Below are positions 48,837 to 60,261 of a stretch of 64,000 nt of DNA, one piece after another; the stretch's first letter is position 1; each line of letters begins with the position of its first letter. Below the pieces are notes generated by a model. That model did not search any database and was not told the DNA's origin. It was given only the letters and a program-made list of their open reading frames with translations. Source of the stretch: Staphylococcus sp. ACRSN (GTDB lineage Bacteria > Bacillota > Bacilli > Staphylococcales > Staphylococcaceae). Made by a program: the position numbers and the translations under genes. The stretch lies in the NCBI RefSeq assembly GCF_022346615.1, contig NZ_JAKRNS010000009.1:58347-122346 (forward strand), read 5' to 3'.

Positions 48837-50104
48837 GATTCACTACCTCCTTTAGTCAAAATATATATCGTATCTAATATAGTTGCTTGTGCGACTTTCA
48901 CTACATCTTGCCTCGTAACTTTATTAATGCCTTTAATATACATCGCCTCTGTTAAATCTTCTTCTAATAAAATATTATTATTTAAAATTTCAATAATGCT
49001 TTTTGCTCTATCTTGAGATTCTTGTCTCTGAGAAATAATAACTTTTTTCGCTAACGCTAATTTACTATCATCAAAATTGCCTTCTTGAATTTTTTTAAAT
49101 TCATTGATAATTGTATCTTTTGCTACATCATATTTATCACTTGAAACACCACTTAGCACAAACATATAGCCATTTTTCCCATCAATTTGAGAGTGAATAG
49201 AGTATGCTAAACTTTGTTTTTCACGAACTTCGTTAAATAATACCGAAGAAGGATCTCCGCCAAACATAATATTAAATACTACTACTGCAAAATAATCTGG
49301 TTGTCCATAAACTGTAGGCAGTTTAAAGCCCATATTTAACTTAGCTTGATCTACTTCATCAAATTCAACTATGGTCTGTGGTAATTCATGTTTAGATTGC
49401 AACGGCGTCACAGTTGAAAGTTCAAATGGTGAAGGTTGTATATTAAAATATGTGTGAATCTGTGATTTCACTTCTGTTTCGTCTACATTTCCGACTACGT
49501 ATACTGCACAAAAGTCATCATGTAGCATAGATTGATATGTATGATATAAACTTTTCGGAGTGATATCTTCTATATAATTGACTTGCCCTGTTGCGAGATG
49601 TCTATATGGATGATTTCCGAACATATGTTTTAATAAATTCAAAAATGCAATTTGCGATTTATTATCTACCATTGCTTCTAATTTTTTAGATAGTAATGTC
49701 TTTTCTTGTGTTACAAAATTTGAATTAAATGCACCATCTGTAACGAGTGGATTCCAAATAATTTCATTTAATAACTGCAGTCCCTTTTCAAATAGAGGTG
49801 TTTGATCACTTAAATAACGTTCATTTACTAATTCTAAAGATATGGTAATTACATGTTTATCTTTAAATTTAGTAACAAAGCTATTAACGTAAGCACCATA
49901 CAAGTTAGACAAATGACGATTGAATGCTTTATCAGTTGGCCATTTTTTTGTTGCTCTTACTAATAGTTTACTTAACACAGATCTTGCCGTCATTGTTTCA
50001 TTATCTAAAGGTGCCATAAATTTCAATGTAATGGTAGTCGTTTTAAATTTTGATGTTGGCATTACTTCAATATGTAAATCGTTGCGTTGTGTCTCTTTTT
50101 TCAA
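48833..50104 (-). CDS. M16 family peptidase-like protein (YmfF, non-catalytic subunit)
   Basis: 423 aa from the TTG at 50104, nine bases after GAGG; an ATG seven codons earlier (50125) has no ribosome site. The region corresponding to the HxxEH motif reads 'ARSVLSKLLVRATKKWP', so the zinc ligands are lost. The second half keeps the M16 C-terminal domain ('REKQSLAYSIHS'). It is likely the structural partner of the YmfH-type subunit whose gene overlaps it. Confidence 0.85.
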   Translation of the reverse strand: MKKETQRNDLHIEVMPTSKFKTTTITLKFMAPLDNETMTARSVLSKLLVRATKKWPTDKAFNRHLSNLYGAYVNSFVTKFKDKHVITISLELVNERYLSDQTPLFEKGLQLLNEIIWNPLVTDGAFNSNFVTQEKTLLSKKLEAMVDNKSQIAFLNLLKHMFGNHPYRHLATGQVNYIEDITPKSLYHTYQSMLHDDFCAVYVVGNVDETEVKSQIHTYFNIQPSPFELSTVTPLQSKHELPQTIVEFDEVDQAKLNMGFKLPTVYGQPDYFAVVVFNIMFGGDPSSVLFNEVREKQSLAYSIHSQIDGKNGYMFVLSGVSSDKYDVAKDTIINEFKKIQEGNFDDSKLALAKKVIISQRQESQDRAKSIIEILNNNILLEEDLTEAMYIKGINKVTRQDVVKVAQATILDTIYILTKGGSES

Positions 50105-50132
50105 ATTGTCATACCTCACTTTCATAATTTTG

Positions 50133-50849
50133 TTATTCTAATCTATTTCTAACCGTTTTAAATTTAACTAAACTACTTTTGAAATAATTAAAAGAATAAA
50201 ATATTGGTTTCTCATCTTTATTATAATGCACTAATTTAAGTAACATTAATCCTTCATGTGGAGAAGCATCTAGCACATCAGAGATATGAGGCTCATAACT
50301 AATCGATTCAATCTCTGTTTCAGCATAAGCAATCTCTGTTGACGAATTTTGTTCAATCGCTTCTAATAATGATTCATTGCTATTTTGATATTGTGCACAA
50401 GTTAAATAACGCGTTGGTACCTTATCCAAGCAATAAACTACAGGCTGTTTATCTGCTGTTCGAATGCGTTCTATTATAGTTACATAATCTTTTTCTGGTA
50501 ACGCTAAAGTCAATGCATCTAATGTTGTCGATGGCTTTTCGTCAAAACTAATAAACTCAGTGCCAGGTTCATAACCTTTTGCTTTAATCATTTTACTTAT
50601 GCTAACTAACTCGCCTAATGGATAAAGGAAAGGGTGCTGTGACTTAACACTCGCACCTTCCTCTAAATTATTAGATAATACTTGTTCTGTAATCAGTTCA
50701 TCAATTGCGTCGTATACATCATCTGTCTTTACATTCAACTTTCTTGCTATAGCAAGGTGACTAGGTAATTGCTCACCATGTTGAAAATCACCTGCTTTAA
50801 TTTGTTGTATTAACCATTCTTTCACTTTATAAACTGAAGTAAGTTCCAT
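50133..50849 (-). CDS. GntR-family transcriptional regulator, HutC-like (YmfC)
   Basis: 238 aa. A winged-helix N-terminus ('VKEWLIQQIKAGDFQHGEQLPSHLAIARKL') is followed by a UTRA-type effector domain. The ATG at 50849 is just after the ftsK stop, with GAGGTG overlapping that stop. It lies between ftsK and the M16 pair; its target genes and ligand are unknown. HutC-like members often sense sugar phosphates or amino-sugars. Confidence 0.85.
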   Translation of the reverse strand: MELTSVYKVKEWLIQQIKAGDFQHGEQLPSHLAIARKLNVKTDDVYDAIDELITEQVLSNNLEEGASVKSQHPFLYPLGELVSISKMIKAKGYEPGTEFISFDEKPSTTLDALTLALPEKDYVTIIERIRTADKQPVVYCLDKVPTRYLTCAQYQNSNESLLEAIEQNSSTEIAYAETEIESISYEPHISDVLDASPHEGLMLLKLVHYNKDEKPIFYSFNYFKSSLVKFKTVRNRLE

Positions 50850-50851
50850 AT

Positions 50852-53287
50852 TTACACCTCATCATTATCTAAATCCACAAGAATTTGTCTTGGTTTACTA
50901 CCCTTTTGTGGTCCAATAACTTGATTACGCTCTAAATCATCCATCAATCTAGATGCGCGATTATATCCAATTCTAAACTGTCTTTGAAGTAAAGAAGTAC
51001 TTGCCTTTTGCTGTTCAATAACGAATAAGTAAGCTTCATCATATAAAGCATCTTCACTCTTCATTTCTGATTTATCAACTGGTGCATCTGGTTCCATTTC
51101 TTTTACATAGTTTGCTTTTTGTTGTTCTACTACGTAATTTACTACTTCTTGAACTTCTTGATCACTCAAAAATGCACCTTGTACACGTGTTCTTGTTGAA
51201 CCACCATTTGCAACGTACAGCATGTCACCTTTACCTAAAAGTTTATCGGCACCGCCACTATCTATAATCGTTCTAGAATCTGTTTGAGAACTAACCGCAA
51301 ATGCTATTCGTGTTGGAATATTATTTTTTATCAATCCTGTAATAACATCAACAGATGGTCTTTGTGTTGCAATGATAAGATGAATCCCTGCTGCACGTGC
51401 CATTTGTGTAATACGTTGAATTGCATTTTCTACTTCTTTACCTGCTACCATCATTAAATCTGCCAATTCATCTACAATTACAACGATATAAGGTAACTCT
51501 GCCTGCTTTTCATCTAATTCTTTATTTTGTCTTCTAATCGTTTCATTATAACCCTCAATATTTCTTGTAGAACTGTGTTGGAATAAGTCATAACGGCGTT
51601 CCATTTCTGCTACAACTTTTTCTAATGCTTGTGATGCCTTATGCGGATTAGTCACTACCGGAATTAATAAATGTGGAATACCATTATATACATTTAATTC
51701 TACCATTTTTGGGTCAATTAACATAAGCTTAACTTCATGTGGCTTTGCATTTAATAAAATACTCGTAATAATACCATTGATACATACAGATTTACCACTA
51801 CCTGTTGAACCTGCCACTAGTAAATGAGGCATTTTATTTAATTCGACTGTTATCGGACTTCCGGATATATCTCTACCTAACCCCACTTCTAATTTATTCT
51901 TTGCAGGGAATTTCTCATCTAATACTTCTTTTAGTGATACGAGAGAAATTTTATCGTTTGGCACTTCAATACCTACTGCTGAACGTCCAGGAATAGGCGC
52001 TTCGATTCTTACATCTTTTGCTGCTAAAGCAAGTGCAATATCATTATGTAAATTAACAATTTTACTTACTTTAACACCTTGTGCAGGTTGAATCTCATAT
52101 TGAGTCACGGCTGGTCCAATTTTGATTTGTGTCACTCTAGCATCAACACCAAAGTTCTTCAAAGTTGTTTCTAATAATTGTCCCTTTTTCTGAACCTCTG
52201 TTTTTGAAGTTGATTGCTGTTTCGCTGGTTGATTTAATAACGTCAGAGGTGGAATCTTATAGGATTCATTTTCAACTTCACCTGCTTCAGATATTGATCC
52301 AGCACCTTCACCTTCAGAGTCATTCGATTCATTTCCATCAAAATCAATACTTTCTTGTTGCATATCTTGCTGGTGACTTACTGTATTATTACTTGTATTC
52401 GCTTGTGCCCCGTCTTGATCAAATACACGCTTAGAGCGTTTTTTTGTTCTACTTAGCGTACTTGGTTCATCATTTTCACTATGTCCATATATAGGAATGT
52501 CTTGTTGATCCTTAGTTGAATTTGAATTTTGTACTTCTGTAAAATTACTGACATCCTTAATTGGCGCTTCACTTTCAATTTGCGCTTGTTGTTCAGCCTG
52601 TTTTTCAGCTTTTACTCGTGCTTTTGCATCTTTTTTAACTTTACTTTGCTTACGTTTTTCTTTCATGCTTTCAGAAGCATCTTTACTTTTACTTTTTAAT
52701 CGTTCAAACATTAGTTTAGAAACATCTCTATGTTTCTGTTTTAGTAATAATATGATGCTAGAAGCTATAAGTAATAACGTAACAATGACTACACCCACAA
52801 TAGAAATTAAAGGATTAAATAATACTAATAGATAATGCCCAATTAACCCTCCTCCAAAATTGGGGAAGTGTGTTTGTTCATAAGATTTATAGACAAAAGA
52901 TAATACAGGTTCTCTTTGTGCCTTAGTATGATTTACAAAATAAAAGATAATATGCGTTAGGAATAAGAGCGCAAATTGTAACACAAAAGCTCCCACTGTT
53001 CTTCTACTCTTTGGTAGTGCTTTATAATATGTAATATAAATTGTCCCAATTAATATTAAAATATAAGTAAGGTAGCGACTATTTCCAAATAAGTAATTGA
53101 AAAAACTATCTATCATTGTGCCAACAATACCTAATTGAAATGCGCCTAATAAGGTTAATACAAAGACAATAATTGCAAAAATATATCTTAATGGACTGTC
53201 TGATTGCTTCTTTTTCTGGCGACTTTTATTATTTCTTGTATTCGTTGTTTTTTTCTTTGTTGTCGTTCTTTTTTTCGTTTGTGCCAA
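50852..53287 (-). CDS. ftsK: DNA translocase FtsK/SpoIIIE
   Basis: 811 aa from the TTG at 53287 (ribosome site AAGGTG; an upstream GTG overlaps it). It has a Lys-rich N-terminal tail, four membrane spans within residues 35-190, then a low-complexity linker rich in Gln, Ser and Glu to about residue 360. The motor follows: Walker A '[17 protein letters not shown]' and Walker B '[12 protein letters not shown]'. A C-terminal gamma winged helix reads DNA polarity ('[23 protein letters not shown]'). It pumps chromosomal DNA across the closing septum. Confidence 0.94.
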   Translation of the reverse strand: MAQTKKRTTTKKKTTNTRNNKSRQKKKQSDSPLRYIFAIIVFVLTLLGAFQLGIVGTMIDSFFNYLFGNSRYLTYILILIGTIYITYYKALPKSRRTVGAFVLQFALLFLTHIIFYFVNHTKAQREPVLSFVYKSYEQTHFPNFGGGLIGHYLLVLFNPLISIVGVVIVTLLLIASSIILLLKQKHRDVSKLMFERLKSKSKDASESMKEKRKQSKVKKDAKARVKAEKQAEQQAQIESEAPIKDVSNFTEVQNSNSTKDQQDIPIYGHSENDEPSTLSRTKKRSKRVFDQDGAQANTSNNTVSHQQDMQQESIDFDGNESNDSEGEGAGSISEAGEVENESYKIPPLTLLNQPAKQQSTSKTEVQKKGQLLETTLKNFGVDARVTQIKIGPAVTQYEIQPAQGVKVSKIVNLHNDIALALAAKDVRIEAPIPGRSAVGIEVPNDKISLVSLKEVLDEKFPAKNKLEVGLGRDISGSPITVELNKMPHLLVAGSTGSGKSVCINGIITSILLNAKPHEVKLMLIDPKMVELNVYNGIPHLLIPVVTNPHKASQALEKVVAEMERRYDLFQHSSTRNIEGYNETIRRQNKELDEKQAELPYIVVIVDELADLMMVAGKEVENAIQRITQMARAAGIHLIIATQRPSVDVITGLIKNNIPTRIAFAVSSQTDSRTIIDSGGADKLLGKGDMLYVANGGSTRTRVQGAFLSDQEVQEVVNYVVEQQKANYVKEMEPDAPVDKSEMKSEDALYDEAYLFVIEQQKASTSLLQRQFRIGYNRASRLMDDLERNQVIGPQKGSKPRQILVDLDNDEV

Positions 53288-53594
53288 ATTCCACACCTTC
53301 TTTTCAACTCTAATTTCTTTATTAATTCGTTACTGCAATTATGTATAGAAAATATTGATTAAATTAAATAAAATAATTAATGATATTTTAGTAACGCTTT
53401 TCCATTTTATAAGAACAGATTACTTTAATATGATAACACAAAAGAGGCAAAGACTTATTTCGCTCCCGCTAGATTTAAAGAATGCAATGCGTTTGTCATT
53501 TTCAGTGATCAAATCACAACTCATAACAGCAATCGCATTTTTAAATGTTAACTTAAGCCCTTGTCTTAACCTCTTTGTGTTTAATTCAATTCTA
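53288..53594. other. Spacer between ftsK and rnjB with imperfect inverted repeat
   Basis: AAAGAGGCAAAGAC (about 53441-53454) and GTCTTAACCTCTTT (about 53563-53576) are inverted copies with three mismatches, about 110 bases apart. A 98-codon plus-strand frame here runs into the rnjB 3' end and has no ribosome site, so I do not call it. No other feature is seen. Confidence 0.4.
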
Positions 53595-55268
53595 TTAAAT
53601 TTCAGAAATAACTGGAATAATCATTGGACGACGTTTTGTATTTTCGAATAATAATTTACTAATCTGATCTCTCATATTTTGCTTTATGTCAGACCATTCA
53701 ATTCTTTTTTCTTGTAAACCTAATTCTACAATTTCTCTCACTTTTTCTTCAGCTTCGTTTAAAAGTGCTTCACTTTCTCTAACGTATACAAAACCTCTAG
53801 ATTGTATCTCAGGTCCTGCTGCAATACGTCTGTTTTTTGGATCTAGTGTCACGACCGCTATAAAGATTCCATCTTCTGCAAGTAAATGACGATCTCTCAA
53901 TACAATATTTCCAACATCGCCAACACCTATTCCATCTATGAGAACATTTCCAGAATTAACTTTCTCATTTAGAATCATTTCTTCACCATTGAAGTTAACT
54001 ACATCGCCTTTTTCAACTAAGAAAATCTTTTCAGGTTGAACTCCTGCTTCATTAGCCAATTTAGCATGTGCTATTTGCATTTTAAATTCGCCATTCACTG
54101 GTATGAAATATTCTGGTTTCATCATATTTATCATCATTTTTAATTCTTCCATACAACCATGACTTGATGCATGAATTTTTTTGTTATTTGGAATAATTTC
54201 AGCACCGGCACGCACTAATTCATTAAGTGTATTACCTATAATCACTTCCATGTTGGCAGAAGCTGTGATTGCTAAAAAGACTGAATCTCCAGGTTCGATA
54301 TTCATAATTTTATGTTTTTTCAAAGCCATTTGATTCAACGCTTCAACAGGTTCACCTTGCATACCTGTAGCGATGATAATCACTTCATTTTTAGGATAAT
54401 TTTCAACCTCATTGATTGGTATTAGCATTTCTTTAGGAATATCGAAATATCCCATTTTTCTAGCGATGTTGAAAGAACTTTCCAACGAACGGCCTAAGAA
54501 AGACACCTTTTTATTCAATTTACTTGCAATGTTTAGTACTTGTTGAATTCTAATGAAATTTGACGCATAACAAGATACAATTAATCTACCTTTAACTTTT
54601 GTAAATGCATCATACATATGTGATTCAATTACATTCTCAGGCGTATTATAACCTGGCTTTTCTGCTTCAGTTGAATCACTGATTAGTGCAAAAACGCCGG
54701 ACTCACCAATTTCAGTCATCTTTTTCAAGTCTGGTGCATAATGACCATGCAAGCTTTGATCAAATTTAAATTCACCTGTATAAACAATTGCACCATACGA
54801 AGTATGAATACAAACGCCTAAACTGTCAGGAATACTATGTGTTGTATTGAAGAAAGTAATATTAACACCTTTAAAACGCATTATCGATTCATTATTTACA
54901 GTATAATATCTTACCTTCTTGTTTACATTTCTAGCTTTCATATTCTCTTTAATTAGTCCGATAGTTAACTTCGAACCATAAACAGGTGCATCTACTTGCT
55001 CAAGTACATATGTAACTGCACCAATTGCATGTTCATGACCATGAGTCAAGAAAATCCCTTTTAACTTTTCTTTATTTTCTATAACATATTGTATGTCAGG
55101 AATTACAATGTCGACACCCAGCATTTCATCTTCTGGGAACATCAATCCTGCATCTAACATAAACATCTCATCGTCTACTTCAACGATATACATATTCTTC
55201 GCTATTTCTCCGACTCCGCCTAGAGGAATAATACGAATATTATTATTTTTTTTCTTTATTAAACTCAA
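53595..55268 (-). CDS. rnjB: Ribonuclease J2
   Basis: 557 aa from the TTG at 55268, seven or so bases after GGAGG; this matches the S. aureus protein start. It has a metallo-beta-lactamase plus beta-CASP fold. The first metal motif reads '[10 protein letters not shown]', whereas active RNase J1 has HGHEDHIG, so the conserved Asp-His pair is disturbed. This agrees with J2 being a weak or structural partner of J1. '[12 protein letters not shown]' ends the C-terminal domain. The promoter is at 55319-55347. Confidence 0.93.
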   Translation of the reverse strand: MSLIKKKNNNIRIIPLGGVGEIAKNMYIVEVDDEMFMLDAGLMFPEDEMLGVDIVIPDIQYVIENKEKLKGIFLTHGHEHAIGAVTYVLEQVDAPVYGSKLTIGLIKENMKARNVNKKVRYYTVNNESIMRFKGVNITFFNTTHSIPDSLGVCIHTSYGAIVYTGEFKFDQSLHGHYAPDLKKMTEIGESGVFALISDSTEAEKPGYNTPENVIESHMYDAFTKVKGRLIVSCYASNFIRIQQVLNIASKLNKKVSFLGRSLESSFNIARKMGYFDIPKEMLIPINEVENYPKNEVIIIATGMQGEPVEALNQMALKKHKIMNIEPGDSVFLAITASANMEVIIGNTLNELVRAGAEIIPNNKKIHASSHGCMEELKMMINMMKPEYFIPVNGEFKMQIAHAKLANEAGVQPEKIFLVEKGDVVNFNGEEMILNEKVNSGNVLIDGIGVGDVGNIVLRDRHLLAEDGIFIAVVTLDPKNRRIAAGPEIQSRGFVYVRESEALLNEAEEKVREIVELGLQEKRIEWSDIKQNMRDQISKLLFENTKRRPMIIPVISEI

Positions 55269-55318
55269 AATGTTACCTCCTATTTGAATATCCCCGACCA
55301 TATATAAACTCATAATAT

Positions 55319-55347
55319 ATTATAAGTTAAATCAAGCGCTATGTACA
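55319..55347 (-). promoter_or_regulatory. Promoter of rnjB
   Basis: On the minus strand TGTACA (55342-55347), a 17-bp spacer and TATAAT (55319-55324). The -35 box is weak but the -10 box is perfect. Confidence 0.6.
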
Positions 55348-55503
55348 CTATTAAAGTAATCTTAAAAAGCTAAATTGCAAAGTGCTTCTGCATATAAAGT
55401 GTATAATGTTTTTTACTCATTACAAAAATTGTTACCCAACTATTATAATTTCCCATCTATATTTATATAAATCTGAAAGAAATTCATTTTGTAAATAAAA
55501 AAA

Positions 55504-55577
55504 GAAACTAGTATGTAAGCTAAGATACATATCAGAGTATTGTAATACTCATTATATGACTCGACCATACTAGTTTC
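55504..55577 (-). terminator. Terminator downstream of pnp
   Basis: GAAACTAGTATG and CATACTAGTTTC form an outer 12-bp stem. An inner palindrome GAGTATTGTAATACTC (55535-55550) makes a second hairpin in the loop. On the minus strand a run of seven Ts follows. Confidence 0.8.
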
Positions 55578-55599
55578 CAAAACTTGCAATTATATTTTT

Positions 55600-57705
55600 T
55601 TATGACTCTTCAGATAACAACGCTTTATGAGATGCGTTGACACGACCCTGTTTGTCAATTTCAGTAACTTTAATTTTAAATGTGTCTCCAACTTTCAAGA
55701 CATCTTCAACTTTATCAATGCGTTCATTTGCAATTTGTGAAATGTGTACTAATGCGTCTTTACCAGGGAACAATTCAACAAATGCACCATATTTTTCTAT
55801 ACGTTTGACCTTACCATTATAAACTTGGCCAACTTCAGCTTCACGTGTAATATCTTCTATAATACTACGCGCTTTATCAATCGCTTCTTTATCGACAGCA
55901 CCAATCACAATAGAACCATCTTGTTCGATATCAAGTTTAACACCAGTAGCATCAATAATTTCGTTGATTTTCTTACCGCCAGGCCCAATTACATCTCTAA
56001 TTTTTTCAGGTTTGATTTGCATTGTCACAACTTTAGGTGCGTAATTACTCAATTCGTTACGTGGTACATCAATCGTCTGTAGCATGTGATCTAAAATCGC
56101 TAATCGACCTGCTTTAGCCTGAGCTAATGCTTCTTGAATGATTTCTTTTGTCAACCCATCTATCTTGATATCCATTTGAATAGCAGTAATACCTTCTGCT
56201 GTTCCTGCCACTTTAAAGTCCATGTCACCCAAAGCATCTTCCATACCTTGAATATCAGTAAGTATTGTATAACTATCTTCACGTGTCACTAATCCCATAG
56301 CAATACCAGCAACTGGTGCTTTAATTGGAACACCCGCATCCATAAGCGCAAGTGTTGAACCACAAATAGATGCCTGTGAAGATGAACCATTTGATTCCAA
56401 CACTTCACTCACAACACGAACTGTGTAAGGAAATTCTTGAGTATCAGGTATGATATGACTTAACGCTCTTTCACCTAGTGCACCATGACCAATTTCACGA
56501 CGCCCTGGAGAACGGACTGGGCCAGTTTCTCCAACAGAATAATTAGGGAAGTTATAGTGATGCATAAAGCGTTTTTGTTCTTCTTCACCTAAACCATCCA
56601 GTATTTGATACTCACTTAATGAACCTAAAGTAACAACAGATAACGCTTGAGTTTGACCTCTTGTAAATAAACCTGAACCATGTGTTCTTGGCAATAAACC
56701 AACTTCTGAATCAAGCGGTCTAATCTCATCTGTTTTACGTCCATCTGGGCGGATTTTTTCATCTGCAATTAATCTTCTGACTTCTTCTTTAACTAAATCA
56801 TTCAAGATGCCATATACTTCTTTGATTAATGCTTCGTTATCTGGATTTTCTTCATCGACAAATTCATTAGCAACGTTTTCTTTTAATGCATCCAAATTAA
56901 TGTCACGTTGTTGTTTGTCAAAGGTTAATACAGCTTCTTTTAAACCATTTGCTTCTGTTAATTGTTTTACTTTTTCAATAAGTGCTTCATCTTTTTCAAC
57001 AGGTACAAAAGGTTTCTTTTCAGGTTGAATATGGTTCACAATTTCTTGTTGGAAATCTACAAGGCGTTGAATTTCTTTATGACCGAAGAAAATTGCTTCT
57101 AACATCTCTTCCTCAGTAATTTCACTCGCCCCTGCTTCTACCATATTTACTGCATCTTTATGACCGGCAACTTCTAAATCTAACCTTGAAACTTCTTTTT
57201 GTTCAACTGTTGGATTTATAATGTATTCACCATCAATATAGCCGACATTAACCCCAGCAATAGGTCCTTGGAATGGAATATCTGATATACTTAATGCCAT
57301 AGAAGACCCTATCATAGCCGCCATTTCTGGTGAGCAGTCTGGATCTGCACTTAATACAGTGTTCATAATTTGAACATCATATTTATAACCTTTAGGGAAT
57401 AACGGACGAATCGGTCTATCAATTAATCTTGCAGTTAATGTAGCCTCGTCACTCGGGCGTCCCTCACGTTTTTTAAATCCGCCAGGTATCTTACCTGCTG
57501 CATACATTTTTTCTTCATAATTCACCATTAGTGGGAAGAAGTCACCATCACGTGGTTCCTTAGAAGCAACAGCAGTAGATAATACAACTGTATCACCATA
57601 ACGTACAAGCGCGGCGCCATTTGCTTGTTTCGCAAGTTGTCCTATTTCAATCGTTAAAGAACGATTTGCCCACTCAGTCTTGAAAACTTTTTTCTCTTGA
57701 GACAT
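55600..57705 (-). CDS. pnp: Polynucleotide phosphorylase
   Basis: 701 aa, the phosphorolytic 3'-5' exoribonuclease of the degradosome. Two RNase PH domains are present (first to about residue 215; second with '[17 protein letters not shown]' and '[15 protein letters not shown]'). A KH domain ('[14 protein letters not shown]') and an S1 domain ('[20 protein letters not shown]') follow. It is downstream of rpsO, a conserved pair. A terminator-like hairpin and possible promoter (TATGAT near 57740) separate the two. Confidence 0.96.
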   Translation of the reverse strand: MSQEKKVFKTEWANRSLTIEIGQLAKQANGAALVRYGDTVVLSTAVASKEPRDGDFFPLMVNYEEKMYAAGKIPGGFKKREGRPSDEATLTARLIDRPIRPLFPKGYKYDVQIMNTVLSADPDCSPEMAAMIGSSMALSISDIPFQGPIAGVNVGYIDGEYIINPTVEQKEVSRLDLEVAGHKDAVNMVEAGASEITEEEMLEAIFFGHKEIQRLVDFQQEIVNHIQPEKKPFVPVEKDEALIEKVKQLTEANGLKEAVLTFDKQQRDINLDALKENVANEFVDEENPDNEALIKEVYGILNDLVKEEVRRLIADEKIRPDGRKTDEIRPLDSEVGLLPRTHGSGLFTRGQTQALSVVTLGSLSEYQILDGLGEEEQKRFMHHYNFPNYSVGETGPVRSPGRREIGHGALGERALSHIIPDTQEFPYTVRVVSEVLESNGSSSQASICGSTLALMDAGVPIKAPVAGIAMGLVTREDSYTILTDIQGMEDALGDMDFKVAGTAEGITAIQMDIKIDGLTKEIIQEALAQAKAGRLAILDHMLQTIDVPRNELSNYAPKVVTMQIKPEKIRDVIGPGGKKINEIIDATGVKLDIEQDGSIVIGAVDKEAIDKARSIIEDITREAEVGQVYNGKVKRIEKYGAFVELFPGKDALVHISQIANERIDKVEDVLKVGDTFKIKVTEIDKQGRVNASHKALLSEES

Positions 57706-57810
57706 TACGAATCTCCTCTCATATTTCTAATAAGTCTATCATATCATTTCTAATAATAATTTAATATTAGTATCTTACTTTTAGCTTATCCTCTTAATAA
57801 TTATAAAAAA

Positions 57811-57837
57811 GGGAAAGGACCTTTAAGGTTCTTTCCC
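57811..57837 (-). terminator. Terminator/processing hairpin between rpsO and pnp
   Basis: GGGAAAGGACCTT and AAGGTTCTTTCCC pair over 13 positions with one G-U-type mismatch and are followed on the minus strand by TTTTTTATAA. In many bacteria readthrough at this site feeds pnp. Confidence 0.8.
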
Positions 57838-57857
57838 TATCAATAAACGTCAAAAGA

Positions 57858-58127
57858 TTAACGACGGATACCTAATGATTTAATTAGTTCACGGTAACGT
57901 TGAATATCTTTGTTACGTAAATAGTTAAGTAAGTGTCTACGACGACCTACCATTTTCAATAAACCACGACGTGAATGGTGGTCTTTTTTGTGTGTACGTA
58001 AGTGATCGTTTAATGCACTGATTTCCGCAGTTAATACAGCGATTTGAACTTCTGGTGATCCAGTGTCAGCTTCGTGTGTGCGGTATTCTTGAATTAATTC
58101 ATTTTTTCTTTCTTGTGAAATTGCCAT
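57858..58127 (-). CDS. rpsO: 30S ribosomal protein S15
   Basis: 89 aa, the expected length. The start is the ATG at 58127 behind AGGAGG; an ATG two codons earlier lies too close to it. Characteristic segments are '[12 protein letters not shown]', '[15 protein letters not shown]' and 'RRRHLLNYL', which bind 16S rRNA helices 20-22 early in 30S assembly. Confidence 0.98.
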   Translation of the reverse strand: MAISQERKNELIQEYRTHEADTGSPEVQIAVLTAEISALNDHLRTHKKDHHSRRGLLKMVGRRRHLLNYLRNKDIQRYRELIKSLGIRR

Positions 58128-58139
58128 TGTCAATTTCCT

Positions 58140-58225
58140 CCTTTTATTTGTAATACGCCTCTATCCGAGCTAATCGTCGGAGTCTCGAACTAGCCAAGGT
58201 AAAGGTGCTTTAATGTGAAATACAC
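58140..58225 (-). promoter_or_regulatory. rpsO leader, candidate S15 autoregulatory RNA
   Basis: The minus-strand leader is GC-richer than its surroundings and can fold: the segments TCCGACGATTAGCTCGGA (58163-58180) and CTAGTTCGAGACTCCG overlap as alternative stems. S15 leaders that mimic the rRNA site are known in Firmicutes. The exact structure here was not computed. Confidence 0.4.
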
Positions 58226-58232
58226 ATTAGAC

Positions 58233-59204
58233 TTAAATATTATATGATATATCGTCTCCAAAATCAACCGCTAATAAGTATTTTGCTTTTTCTTTATCTT
58301 TATTCATCTGTTCAACTAATGGGTCAATGCCATCAAATTTTATTTCAGGTCGTAAAAAATGATGCCAAAATACGGTTACTCGCTCACCATATATATCATC
58401 ATCGAAATCGAAAATATTCACTTCTATCACAACTTGCGCCACTGAAGGATCATGAAATGTGGGTTTTACTCCGACGTTAGCAACACCACGATATACTTTA
58501 TGATCAGAGCCAATCTCCATACTTACAGCATATACACCATTTTTAGGTAGTACGTAATCATCACTTGGTTGTACATTTGCGGTAGGGAATCCGATTGTTC
58601 TACCACGTTTCTCACCTTGTACTACTGTACCTTTAATGCGAAAGCGATAACCCAATTCCTCGTTCGCCTTTTGTAAATCACCAGTTTTTAATGCCTTTCT
58701 GATTGCAGTAGTTGATATTTTCTCTGACTCAATTTCTTGCTTACTCACAGTAGTTGTATTAAATTGTGTCATCTCATCCAAGATGAGCATATTCCCTTTA
58801 CCAAATTTACCGAAAGTAAAATCGAAACCTGCAACGACTTCTTTGACATGATTTTTAATAATATAATCTTTAATAAATTCTTCAGCAGTTACATCTGCAA
58901 ATTTTGAAGAAAAATTAATGACTATACAATAATCGATACCATAAGATTCAAGAATTTCGACTTTATCCTGAATAGGAGTTAAATAATCCGTACGTTTCAA
59001 TTCTGGATTTAAAACGACTGATGGATGAGGATCAAAAGTCATCACCGCTTTTTTCAACTGCTTTTCTTCAGCTTTTTGTTTTAAAGTATCGAAGACTTTC
59101 GAATGTCCTTTATGCATACCATCAAAAAAGCCAAAAGCCATTGCAACATCTTCTTTTATATATTGTTTTTCTTGAATTGGATGTGCTACTTCAATCACTT
59201 TCAT
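58233..59204 (-). CDS. ribF: Bifunctional riboflavin kinase/FAD synthetase
   Basis: 323 aa. The N-terminal adenylyltransferase domain carries 'AFGFFDGMHKGHSKVF' and 'ISTTAIRKAL'. The C-terminal kinase domain carries 'GRTIGFPTANV' and 'GVYAVSM'. It converts riboflavin to FMN and FAD. The start follows AAAGGAG, which overlaps the truB stop region, 12 bases downstream of truB, so truB-ribF is one unit. Confidence 0.95.
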   Translation of the reverse strand: MKVIEVAHPIQEKQYIKEDVAMAFGFFDGMHKGHSKVFDTLKQKAEEKQLKKAVMTFDPHPSVVLNPELKRTDYLTPIQDKVEILESYGIDYCIVINFSSKFADVTAEEFIKDYIIKNHVKEVVAGFDFTFGKFGKGNMLILDEMTQFNTTTVSKQEIESEKISTTAIRKALKTGDLQKANEELGYRFRIKGTVVQGEKRGRTIGFPTANVQPSDDYVLPKNGVYAVSMEIGSDHKVYRGVANVGVKPTFHDPSVAQVVIEVNIFDFDDDIYGERVTVFWHHFLRPEIKFDGIDPLVEQMNKDKEKAKYLLAVDFGDDISYNI

Positions 59205-59216
59205 GTAAATTCTCCT

Positions 59217-60134
59217 TTAGTTAAAGACCTTTTTAGGTTTAATTTCATCTTGTTTTTCTGGATGAGGCTCATAGATAGCTAATGCCCTATTATCCACATC
59301 ATTAATCATAACCACTTGTTCTACAATATTTTCTTCAAATTGGTCTTTTCTGAATTTTTGACCATTTAAAATTTTATCTTTTAGAACAGTATTAGTTATT
59401 TTAATTTTTTGTAAACCTTTTAAACCATATTCTATCGGAAATAATTTATCTTGTAACCCTTCGTGCTCAACTAATTCTGCAATCTCTTGTAGTTTATAAC
59501 TTTCATCAATAGAGAATCCACCACTATCAACCCTTGTTAATTGAGACATATGCGCTGGTAAATGCAATGCGCTACCAATATCTGTTGCTAATGTACGAAT
59601 ATAAGTACCTTTGCCACAAGTAACAAAAATATCAAATTGACACCCTTGTTGATCAAATGTGAGATTTGATGTTCGTATAATATCTTTAATATATACAACG
59701 CGCTCAGGTCTTTCTACTTCAATATTTTTTCTCGCATATTCATATAGTTTTTTACCTCTCACTTTAACAGACGAATACATTGGTGGTATTTGCGTTATTT
59801 CACCTTTAAATTGATTTAACACGTCATCTATAGCTTTATCTTCTATACTTGCATGTTCAATCTCTTTCACTTCAATTGTTTCGCCAGTTTGGTCTTCAGT
59901 AGAAGTACTTACACCTAAAAATACGGTTGCTTTATATGATTTACCCATTTCCATAATATAGTCACTAACCTTAGTTGCATTTCCAATACAAATTGGTAAT
60001 ACGCCCGCAACTTCAGGATCCAATGTGCCAGTATGACCAACTTTTTTGGTCTTTAATATTTTTCTCAATTTAAACACTACATCATGGCTTGTTAAGCCAC
60101 GCTCTTTATAAACAGGTAAAATACCGTTATACAT
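59217..60134 (-). CDS. truB: tRNA pseudouridine-55 synthase
   Basis: 305 aa. The catalytic Asp is in '[18 protein letters not shown]'. Other motifs are '[15 protein letters not shown]', '[19 protein letters not shown]' and '[13 protein letters not shown]'. A PUA-like C-terminus follows. It forms the conserved pseudouridine in the tRNA T-loop. It is separated from rbfA by a terminator, and a possible promoter TGTACA-18-TTATAT lies upstream. Confidence 0.95.
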   Translation of the reverse strand: MYNGILPVYKERGLTSHDVVFKLRKILKTKKVGHTGTLDPEVAGVLPICIGNATKVSDYIMEMGKSYKATVFLGVSTSTEDQTGETIEVKEIEHASIEDKAIDDVLNQFKGEITQIPPMYSSVKVRGKKLYEYARKNIEVERPERVVYIKDIIRTSNLTFDQQGCQFDIFVTCGKGTYIRTLATDIGSALHLPAHMSQLTRVDSGGFSIDESYKLQEIAELVEHEGLQDKLFPIEYGLKGLQKIKITNTVLKDKILNGQKFRKDQFEENIVEQVVMINDVDNRALAIYEPHPEKQDEIKPKKVFN

Positions 60135-60215
60135 CGTTTCGCCACCTTCAATATCACTTTATATAATCATCTTTTATTTTAACATGTACAGCCATTTTAT
60201 TGAGCATTAAAAAAA

Positions 60216-60248
60216 CTGAAACAAAATTTCAATTGAATTTTGTTTCAG
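60216..60248 (-). terminator. Terminator of rbfA
   Basis: CTGAAACAAAATT and AATTTTGTTTCAG form a perfect 13-bp stem; on the minus strand TTTTTTT follows. rbfA is therefore ended before truB. Confidence 0.88.
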
Positions 60249-60261
60249 CAAACTAAATTTA

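Noticed and set aside
53355..53651. 98-codon plus-strand frame between ftsK and rnjB
   Set aside because: No ribosome site or promoter, and its end lies antisense inside the conserved rnjB 3' end.
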